The notes beneath the pieces are model-generated. The model was not told the origin of the DNA and did no database searches. It saw only the letters and a program-made list of their open reading frames with translations. A stretch of 64,000 nucleotides of DNA from Reyranella sp. (lineage in GTDB: Bacteria; Pseudomonadota; Alphaproteobacteria; Reyranellales; Reyranellaceae), in the NCBI GenBank assembly GCA_019750135.1, contig JAIEOV010000063.1, positions 62,001 to 126,000 of the forward strand, read 5' to 3'. Positions 57,872 to 64,000 of this stretch are shown one piece after another (within the stretch, counting starts at the first letter, position 1; each line of letters starts with the position of its first letter). A program made the position numbers and the translations under genes.

Positions 57872-58689
57872 CCCTCGACCTCGCCGCCTACGAGCGCGAC
57901 GGCTTCCTGGTGCTGAAGGACTTCCTGCCGGCAGCCGATTGCGATGCCCTGCAGGCGCGCGCGGCCGAGCTCGTGTCGGCCTTCGACCCGGGACCCGTCC
58001 GCACGGTGTTCTCGACGCGCGACCAGGGCCACGCGCGCGACTGCTACTTCCGGGACTCGGGCGGCACCATCCGCTTCTTCTTCGAGGAGGAAGCGACCGA
58101 CCAGCCGGTGGCGCTCGCCCTGAACAAGATCGGCCACGCCCTGCACGATCTCGATCCCGTCTTCGATCGCATCTCGCGCCAGCCGCGCCTGGCCGAGCTG
58201 GCGCGGGCGCTGGGCTTCGAGCGGCCGCTGCTGCTGCAGTCGATGTACCTCTTCAAGCAGCCGCATATCGGCGGCGAGGTCGGCTGGCACCAGGACGCGA
58301 CCTATCTCCATACCCGGCCCTCGACCGTGACCGGCTTGTGGATCGCCCTCGACGACGCCGACCGCGACAATGGCTGCCTGATGGCATTGCCGGGCGGCCA
58401 TCGCGGGCCGCTGCGCCAGCGCTTCCACCGCGCCGGCGAGGCCGCAAGTGAGGTATTGGTGACCGACACGCTGGATGTCACGCCGTGGCCCCTGACGCCG
58501 CCGGTGGCGCTCGAGGCCGCGCGCGGCACGCTGGTGGTGCTGCACGGGCTGCTGCCGCACGCCAGCGCGCCCAACCGGTCGGGCCGGCCGCGCCATGCCT
58601 ATGCCTTGCACCTGATCGACGGCTGTGCCGAGTATGCATCCGACAACTGGCTGCAAAGGCCGGATCTGCCATTGCGAGGGTTCGCGTGA
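57868..58689 (+). CDS. Phytanoyl-CoA dioxygenase (PhyH) family protein
   Basis: A 273-residue Fe(II)/2-oxoglutarate oxygenase. The metal triad is H141 and D143 (GWHQDATY) with H231 (LLPHAS), and R237 in PNRSG would hold 2-oxoglutarate. Members hydroxylate lipids, amino acids or nucleoside-like compounds. It starts in the deoA stop and ends in the adenosine deaminase start, so it belongs to the salvage operon. A nucleoside or base hydroxylation role is inferred from context only. Confidence 0.9.
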   Translation: MTLDLAAYERDGFLVLKDFLPAADCDALQARAAELVSAFDPGPVRTVFSTRDQGHARDCYFRDSGGTIRFFFEEEATDQPVALALNKIGHALHDLDPVFDRISRQPRLAELARALGFERPLLLQSMYLFKQPHIGGEVGWHQDATYLHTRPSTVTGLWIALDDADRDNGCLMALPGGHRGPLRQRFHRAGEAASEVLVTDTLDVTPWPLTPPVALEAARGTLVVLHGLLPHASAPNRSGRPRHAYALHLIDGCAEYASDNWLQRPDLPLRGFA

Positions 58690-59645
58690 TTCCCAAGGCC
58701 GAGCTGCACTGCCATCTCGAAGGCTCCATCCCGCCGGCGCTGGCGCGCGAGCTGGCGACGCGCAACGGCCTGGAGCTGCCGGCCGGCCTGATGGGCGCCG
58801 ACGGCTTCTATGTCTGGAAGGACTTCCTGAGCTTCCTCGACGCCTACGATCGCGTGTGCACGACCATGCGCCAGCCGCGCGACTTCGGCGACGTGCTCTA
58901 CGCCTACCTGGCCGGTGCCGCGCGCGAGGGGGCGAAGTACGTCGAGATGTTCTGCTCGCCCGAGCGGCCGGGCGCGCTCGGCATCGCCTACCGGGTATGG
59001 CTCGATGCCCTGGCGCAGGCGATCGACCGGGCGCGGCGCGACTTCGGCATCGAAGGCCGTATCATCATCATATGCATCCGCCACTATGGACCCGACAAGG
59101 CGCTTGCGATCGCGCGGGGCATGGTGGCCGAGCCGCATCCCTATGTCGTCGGCTTCGGCATGGGCGGCGACGAGGCCAAGCACATGCCGGCCGATTTCGC
59201 GCCGGCCTATCGGCTGGCCCAAGACAAGGGCTACGGCTGCACCGTCCATGCCGGCGAGGTGGTGGGGCCGGAAAGCGTGTGGGCGGCCATCAACGACCTG
59301 CCGGTGACGCGCATCGGACACGGCGTGCGCTCGGCCGACGATCCGCGGCTGATGGAAGAGCTGGCGCGGCGCGGCACCGTGCTGGAGGTCTGCCCGGGCA
59401 GCAACGTCGCGCTCGGCCTGTACCCCGACCGTGCCGCCCATCCGCTGCATCGGTTGATCGCCGCGGGCGTTCGCGTCACCCTCGGCTCGGATGACCCGCC
59501 CTTCTTCCACACCACGCTGGGCACGGAGTACGACAAGGCGGGACTGGGGGAAGCCGAGCTGCGGGGCATAACGCGGACGGCGATCGAGGCGTCGTTCGCC
59601 GACGAGGCGACCAAACAGAGGCTGTTGAGGGAGATCGGACCATGA
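58686..59645 (+). CDS. add: Adenosine deaminase
   Basis: A 319-residue TIM-barrel deaminase. The metal ligands are H8 and H10 (ELHCHLEGS), H188 (TVHAGE, with catalytic E191) and D269 (LGSDDPPFF); the catalytic His is H212 in GHGVR. It converts adenosine or deoxyadenosine to inosine, which the PNP can then cleave. The start is GTG at 58686 within a GTGA overlap with the PhyH stop. Adenine deaminase activity is an alternative within this subfamily. Confidence 0.92.
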   Translation: MIPKAELHCHLEGSIPPALARELATRNGLELPAGLMGADGFYVWKDFLSFLDAYDRVCTTMRQPRDFGDVLYAYLAGAAREGAKYVEMFCSPERPGALGIAYRVWLDALAQAIDRARRDFGIEGRIIIICIRHYGPDKALAIARGMVAEPHPYVVGFGMGGDEAKHMPADFAPAYRLAQDKGYGCTVHAGEVVGPESVWAAINDLPVTRIGHGVRSADDPRLMEELARRGTVLEVCPGSNVALGLYPDRAAHPLHRLIAAGVRVTLGSDDPPFFHTTLGTEYDKAGLGEAELRGITRTAIEASFADEATKQRLLREIGP

Positions 59646-60505
59646 TCGCAAGGAAGCTTTGGGCGGCTGCGGCCGCGCTCGCCATGCTGTCGACGAGCGG
59701 CATCCAGGGCGTCGTGCAGGCCCAGGAAGTGCCGCCCAACGACCTGCTGTTGGCGACGCTGTGGACCCAGCGTTCGGTCGAGTACAAGGCCAATGCGCTC
59801 ACCGTGTTCGCGCTGGCGCAGATCCGGCTCGACCAGGCGCTGGCCGACAAGAGCTGGACGGCGGCACCCGGCGAGCAGAAGGGCGACTTCGCCAGCCTGC
59901 CGCCCGCGGTCATCCTCGACGTCGACGAGACCGTGCTCGACAACTCGCTCTATCAGGTGTGGATGCTGAAGAACAACGCGACCTTCAGCACCAAGACCTG
60001 GAACCAGTTCTGCGCCGACCAGGTATCGCGCGCCATCCCGGGGGCCGTCGAGTTCACCAAGTACGCCGATTCCAAGGGCGTGAAGGTGTTCTACATCACC
60101 AACCGCGACGCCTCGACCGAGAAGGACACGCGCGAGAACATGCAGAAGCTCGGCTTCCCGATGGGCGGCAATGTCGACACCTTCCTGATGCAGGGCGAGC
60201 AGAAGGAATGGGGCAGCGCCAAGAGCACGCGCCGCGCCGTCGTGACCAAGGACTATCGCGTGCTGCTGAACCTAGGCGACAATTTCGGCGACTTCGACGA
60301 CCGCTATCGCTCGAGCGAGGTCGACCGCATCAAGGCCTACCAGGACGACATGGCCTACTGGGGCAAGCAGTGGCTGATGCTGCCCAACCCGACCTACGGC
60401 TCGTTCGACAGCGCGACCTACGGTCACGACTTCAAGAAGCCGGTCGCCGAGCAGCGCAAGGCCAAGTGGGACGTGATCGAAACCTGGGTCGGTCCGAAAC
60501 AGTAG
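59642..60505 (+). CDS. Exported HAD-family acid phosphatase (class C/lipoprotein e(P4)-like 5'-nucleotidase)
   Basis: A 287-residue class C acid phosphatase. It has a signal peptide (cleavage near VVQAQ) but no lipobox Cys, so it would be soluble in the periplasm. The HAD nucleophile motif is ILDVDETVLDN (D93, D95), the Thr/Asn motif FYITNRDAS, the late acidic motif NLGDNFGDFDD. It would strip phosphate from nucleotides so that the ABC transporter can import the nucleosides. It starts in an ATGA overlap with add and ends the operon. Confidence 0.92.
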   Translation: MIARKLWAAAAALAMLSTSGIQGVVQAQEVPPNDLLLATLWTQRSVEYKANALTVFALAQIRLDQALADKSWTAAPGEQKGDFASLPPAVILDVDETVLDNSLYQVWMLKNNATFSTKTWNQFCADQVSRAIPGAVEFTKYADSKGVKVFYITNRDASTEKDTRENMQKLGFPMGGNVDTFLMQGEQKEWGSAKSTRRAVVTKDYRVLLNLGDNFGDFDDRYRSSEVDRIKAYQDDMAYWGKQWLMLPNPTYGSFDSATYGHDFKKPVAEQRKAKWDVIETWVGPKQ

Positions 60506-60511
60506 GCGAGG

Positions 60512-61603
60512 CTAGATCGCCGCTTCCGTCACGGCGTCGAACAGGTGCAGGCGGTTGGGATTGACGGCGAGCTTCAGCCGCTCGTGCACCTTGGTGCGCA
60601 GCATCGGATCGACCGAGGCCACGAAGGTGCTGTTGCCGGCCCGCGTGTCCAGAAGGATCTCCGAGCCGAGCTGCTCGACGACCTCGACCTCGACTTCGAA
60701 GCAGAGCTCGGCCGGATCGGCCGCGCCGGCGACGTGCAGGTCCTCGGGCCGGATCCCCATGGTCGCCTTGGCGCCGCTGCGGCCGTTGACCCGGTTGGCG
60801 ATCGGCTCGGGTACGCCGATCTTGATGCCCGGCGCCTCGGCCCACAGCTTGCCGTTCGCGCCGTTCAACGTCACCTCGGCGAAGTTCATCGCCGGCGAGC
60901 CGATGAAGCCCGCGACGAAGCGGTTGGCTGGAGCGTTGTAGAGCTCGAGCGGCTCGCCGACCTGCTGGACCACGCCGTCCTTCATCACCACGACGCGGTC
61001 GCCGAGCGTCATCGCCTCGACCTGATCGTGGGTGACGTAGATCGACGTCACGGCCAGCCGCTCGTGCAGCTTCTTGAGCTCGACCCGCATCTGCACGCGC
61101 AGCTTGGCGTCGAGGTTGCTGAGCGGCTCGTCGAACAGGAACACCTTGGGGTCGCGCACGATGGCGCGGCCGAGCGCGACGCGCTGGCGCTGGCCACCCG
61201 ACAGCTGGCGCGGCTTGCGGTGCAGCAACTCGCCGATGCCCAGGATCTCGGCGGCGCGCTTGATGCGCTTCTCGATCTCCGGTTTCTCGAATTTCCGCAT
61301 CTTCAGCCCGAACGCCATGTTGCTGGCGACGCTCATGTGCGGATAGAGCGCGTAGTTCTGGAACACCATGGCGATGTCGCGATCCATCGGCGGCACCTGG
61401 TTGACCACCGTGTCGCCGATCAGGATGTCGCCCGATGTGATGGCCTCGAGGCCCGCGATCATGCGCAAGGTCGTGGTCTTGCCGCAGCCCGAGGGACCGA
61501 CGAAGACCACGAATTCCTTGTCGCGGATGTGCAGGTCGACGTCCTTCACCACATGGTTGGTGTCGAACATCTTGTTGAGCTTGCGGACGATTACCTCGGC
61601 CAT
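60512..61603 (-). CDS. Sugar/glycerol-phosphate ABC transporter ATP-binding protein (MalK/UgpC type)
   Basis: A 363-residue ATPase. Walker A GPSGCGKTT near residue 37, signature LSGGQRQRVALGRA and Walker B FLFDEPLSNLD are clear; a C-terminal OB-fold regulatory region (about 240-360) includes MGIRPEDLH. It energises the permeases at 61608 and 62461 for uptake of a sugar or sugar derivative. It is convergent with the phosphatase gene, six bases apart. Confidence 0.94.
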   Translation of the reverse strand: MAEVIVRKLNKMFDTNHVVKDVDLHIRDKEFVVFVGPSGCGKTTTLRMIAGLEAITSGDILIGDTVVNQVPPMDRDIAMVFQNYALYPHMSVASNMAFGLKMRKFEKPEIEKRIKRAAEILGIGELLHRKPRQLSGGQRQRVALGRAIVRDPKVFLFDEPLSNLDAKLRVQMRVELKKLHERLAVTSIYVTHDQVEAMTLGDRVVVMKDGVVQQVGEPLELYNAPANRFVAGFIGSPAMNFAEVTLNGANGKLWAEAPGIKIGVPEPIANRVNGRSGAKATMGIRPEDLHVAGAADPAELCFEVEVEVVEQLGSEILLDTRAGNSTFVASVDPMLRTKVHERLKLAVNPNRLHLFDAVTEAAI

Positions 61604-61607
61604 GACC

Positions 61608-62459
61608 CTATCCCTTGACCGAGCCGGTGAGGCCCGAAACGTAGTGTTCGACGAAGAACGAATAGACGATCGCCACCGGGATCGACCCGAGCAGCGCGCC
61701 CGCCATCAGCGGGCCCCAGAAGAAGACGTCGCCGCGGATCAGCTCGGAGGTGACACCGACCGGCACGGTCTTCTGGTCGGGCGACGACAGGAAGACCAGA
61801 GCGTAGATGAACTCGTTCCACGACAGGGTGAAGGCGATGATGCCGGCCGACAGGATGCCGGGCACCGCACAGGGAATGATGATGTAGACCATGGCCTTCC
61901 AGCGCGAGGCGCCGTCGATGCGCGCGCACTCCTCGAGCTCCTTGGGGATGGCCTTGAAGTAGCCCATCATCAGCCAGGTACAGAACGGGATCAGGAAGGT
62001 TGGATAGGTCAGGATCAGCGACCACGGCGTGTCGCCGAGCTCGAAATTTCGGATGATCTGGGCGAGCGGGATGAACAGCAGCGTCTGCGGCACCAGGTAA
62101 GTGATGAAGATCATCGTGCCGAGGCTGCCCGCCCACGGGAAGTTGAGCCGGGCCAGCGCATAGCCCGCGAGGACGCCGCAGAACAGCGAGATGATCGTCG
62201 AGACCACCGCGATGAACATGGTGTTCAGCATCCAGCGCCCGAAGTTGGTCTCCTCGAACAGGTACAGGATGTGCTCGATCGTCGGGTTGTTGGTCCAGAA
62301 CGGGTTGTAGTTGGCGGCGTTCCACGGCCGATAGAGTTCGCCGTCCGGCCGGAAGGTCGTGATGATCATCCAGTAGAACGGGAAGAGCAGCACGAAAACG
62401 AACAGGATCAGCGGGATGTTGTAGAACACCCACTTCCGCCAGACTGCACCTTCAATCAT
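61608..62459 (-). CDS. Carbohydrate ABC transporter permease (MalG type)
   Basis: A 283-residue inner-membrane permease with six hydrophobic segments. The EAA loop that contacts the ATPase is ELEECARIDGASRWKAMVYI. It has a short cytoplasmic N-terminus and ends VSGLTGSVKG. It starts one base after the MalF-type permease gene stop and ends four bases before the ATPase start. Confidence 0.94.
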   Translation of the reverse strand: MIEGAVWRKWVFYNIPLILFVFVLLFPFYWMIITTFRPDGELYRPWNAANYNPFWTNNPTIEHILYLFEETNFGRWMLNTMFIAVVSTIISLFCGVLAGYALARLNFPWAGSLGTMIFITYLVPQTLLFIPLAQIIRNFELGDTPWSLILTYPTFLIPFCTWLMMGYFKAIPKELEECARIDGASRWKAMVYIIIPCAVPGILSAGIIAFTLSWNEFIYALVFLSSPDQKTVPVGVTSELIRGDVFFWGPLMAGALLGSIPVAIVYSFFVEHYVSGLTGSVKG

Positions 62460-62460
62460 A

Positions 62461-63387
62461 TCAGCGGGTCTCCACGCGACGGATGTACAGGAGCTGCACG
62501 ACCACGATCAGGAACAGGAAGGGGAACATGGCGAGCGAGATCGCCGCGCCCTCCGACAGCAACCCGGTGCCGATGCCGATCTGGTAGGCGTAGGTGGCGA
62601 AGAGCTGGGTGGCATTGGCCGGACCGCCGCCGGTCATGACGTAGACCAGCTGGAAGTCGGCGAAGGTCTGGATCACCGAGAACAGCATGACCACCATGGT
62701 CACCGGCAGCAGCAGCGGCCAGGTGATGTGCCAGAAGCGGTTCCACGGACGGGCGCCGTCGATCGCGGCGGCCTCGTTGAGCTCGGGACTGATGGTCTGC
62801 AGGCCGGCCAGCAGGCTGATGGCGAAGAACGGCACGCCGCGCCAGATGTTGACGACGATGATCGAGGTCATGGCGAGGTCGGGGTCGCCCAGCCAGTTGA
62901 TGCGCTGGGTGATGAAACCGAGATGGAACAGCGTCCAGTTGATGACGCTGAAGGTCGGGTCGAACATCCACTTCCAGGCGAAGGTCGACAGCACCGTGGG
63001 AATGATGAAGGGCAGGAGGATGAAGGCACGGATCAGCGCCTTGCCCTTGAAGTGCCGGTTGAGCAGCATCGCCAGCCACAGGCCGAGCGCCAGCTTGAAC
63101 ACCGTGGTGACGCCTGTGTACCAGAAGGTGTTCCACACCGACGTCCGGAAGATGCTGTCGTCCCAGATCTTCGCGAAGTTCTTCAGGCCGATGAACTGCC
63201 CATCGATGCCGACGCGTGTGTTGGTCAGCGACAGCAACACGCCTTCGAAGAACGGATAGGCGATGAACATGCCGAGCAGGACCGCGGTCGGCGCGAGCAG
63301 GGCGAGCGCCAGCCAGCGCTCGTCCTCCAGGCGCCGCAGTCGCGGGATGGGACGGTTCTCGACACCCGAGACTGCGGTCACTGCCAT
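62461..63387 (-). CDS. Sugar ABC transporter permease (MalF type)
   Basis: A 308-residue permease with six hydrophobic segments. The EAA loop is ELNEAAAIDGARPWNRFWHI. It partners the MalG-type permease. The binding protein gene lies 36 bases upstream, so the order is binding protein, MalF, MalG, ATPase, which is the usual order for CUT1 transporters. Confidence 0.94.
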   Translation of the reverse strand: MAVTAVSGVENRPIPRLRRLEDERWLALALLAPTAVLLGMFIAYPFFEGVLLSLTNTRVGIDGQFIGLKNFAKIWDDSIFRTSVWNTFWYTGVTTVFKLALGLWLAMLLNRHFKGKALIRAFILLPFIIPTVLSTFAWKWMFDPTFSVINWTLFHLGFITQRINWLGDPDLAMTSIIVVNIWRGVPFFAISLLAGLQTISPELNEAAAIDGARPWNRFWHITWPLLLPVTMVVMLFSVIQTFADFQLVYVMTGGGPANATQLFATYAYQIGIGTGLLSEGAAISLAMFPFLFLIVVVQLLYIRRVETR

Positions 63388-63423
63388 GGTCCACTCACTT
63401 CAGCTAAGCGGTTGAAGGCGACC

Positions 63424-64000
63424 TTACGCTGAATAGATCTTCTTCAGCTCGGACTCGGCCCACTTAACGGATTCCTCGGCCGGCATGCCCTGCACGGCCT
63501 TGGCGTACATGTCGGTGATGATGTACTTCGACAGGCCTTCCTGCGCCTTGGCGTCGGGCGGTCCGGCGTAGCCGGGCGCCTGGCCGAGCTTGGCGGCGAC
63601 CTTGTAGGGCGTCATGACGGGATCGACGTCCCACAGCTTGTCTTCCTCCCACTTGGCCGTGCACGGCGTGGCGAAGCCCTTCTGCGATTCGAAGAACTTG
63701 CGGTAGTTCGCCTCCTGGTGGAGCCAGGTCAGGAACTGCTTGGCCGCGTCCTGGTTCTTCGAATACTTCATGACCATGTTGGACTGCAGCAGGTGGAAGC
63801 CGAACTGCCCGGCCGGGCCCTTGGGCAGCGGCGCGTGCAGGATGTCCTTGCTCATCGGCTCGCCCTTCTCGGTCTTGTATTGATCGGGCTTACGCAGCGT
63901 CTCGATGTAGATCGAGGCGCCGTTCAGGGTCGCCGAGATGGTCTGTGACAGGAAGGCGCGATTGTTGTTGGTGTCGTCCCAGGCCAACCCGCCTTCGTCC
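63424..64000 (-). CDS. Extracellular solute-binding protein of sugar ABC transporter (5' end outside window)
   Basis: The C-terminal 191 residues of a family 1 binding protein, cut by the right edge. Typical features are AWDDTNNNRAFLSQTISATL, HAPLPKGPAGQFGFHLLQ, and a C-terminal run of helices (KYIITDMYAKAVQG) ending KKIYSA. The protein would capture the sugar for the permeases downstream. An in-frame ATG/TTG near 63987 is internal and not the true start. Confidence 0.88.
   Translation of the reverse strand, partial: DEGGLAWDDTNNNRAFLSQTISATLNGASIYIETLRKPDQYKTEKGEPMSKDILHAPLPKGPAGQFGFHLLQSNMVMKYSKNQDAAKQFLTWLHQEANYRKFFESQKGFATPCTAKWEEDKLWDVDPVMTPYKVAAKLGQAPGYAGPPDAKAQEGLSKYIITDMYAKAVQGMPAEESVKWAESELKKIYSA

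Overview
This 64 kb window is chromosomal DNA from a GC-rich, metabolically versatile alphaproteobacterium. Orphan tripartite-tricarboxylate (Bug/TctC) binding proteins, CaiB-type CoA-transferases, ABC transporters and tightly overlapping catabolic operons recall soil Hyphomicrobiales or Reyranella-like lineages; this placement is inferred from gene content only. I found no tRNA, rRNA, CRISPR array, prophage or insertion sequence. Almost all of the window is coding, and most neighbouring genes overlap by 1-4 bases (ATGA, TGATG, GTGA, TTGA junctions).

Layout. 1-2516 (-): 3'-truncated transglutaminase/DUF2126 protein. 2591-5404 (+): SDR, zinc alcohol dehydrogenase, K+ channel, GNAT. 5376-13076 (-): eight-gene operon of Bug proteins, two CaiB CoA-transferases and three crotonases, with a divergent LysR regulator (13171). 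14106-14874 (-): two small envelope proteins. 14987-20222 (-): nitroreductase, MFS, FAH-family hydrolase, Asp/Glu-type racemase, Tag-like DNA glycosylase, alpha/beta hydrolase. 20309-23778 (+): arylsulfatase and MFS. 23765-28898: biotin carrier and Bug protein (-), TetR with a clear palindromic operator, acyl-CoA ligase and carboxyltransferase (+). 28904-30178 (-): serine hydrolase. 30281-39328 (+): amidase, SDR, luciferase-like monooxygenase, Tat amidohydrolase, aspartate-dehydrogenase-like protein, degenerate M20 protein, amino-acid ABC binding protein and permease. 39347-43137: DHDPS-family lyase divergent from a 950-residue three-component fused flavoprotein. 43151-49693 (-): small membrane protein, uronate-dehydrogenase-like and sugar-dehydrogenase genes, LLM oxidoreductase, porin, dihydropyrimidinase. 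49810-60505 (+): a long nucleoside uptake and salvage operon. 60512-64000 (-): sugar ABC transporter, truncated at the window edge.

How it works together. The nucleoside operon is the most coherent unit: a BMP-type binding protein, a double ATPase and two permeases import nucleosides; cytidine deaminase, purine nucleoside phosphorylase, thymidine phosphorylase and adenosine deaminase process them; an exported HAD phosphatase could release nucleosides from nucleotides outside the cytoplasm; the divergent dihydropyrimidinase could degrade pyrimidine bases. An apparently toxin-less CcdA-like antitoxin gene and a small exported protein sit inside this operon. The other clusters look like carboxylic-acid, amide and amino-acid or opine catabolism.

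The most unusual observations are (1) a dispersed family of nested palindromic elements (about 80-175 bp) in five intergenic gaps, two with long extra outer arms; (2) a one-polypeptide fusion of the three components of HcnABC/opine/D-hydroxyproline dehydrogenases; (3) the orphan CcdA gene in a salvage operon; and (4) several enzymes whose expected catalytic residues are replaced.
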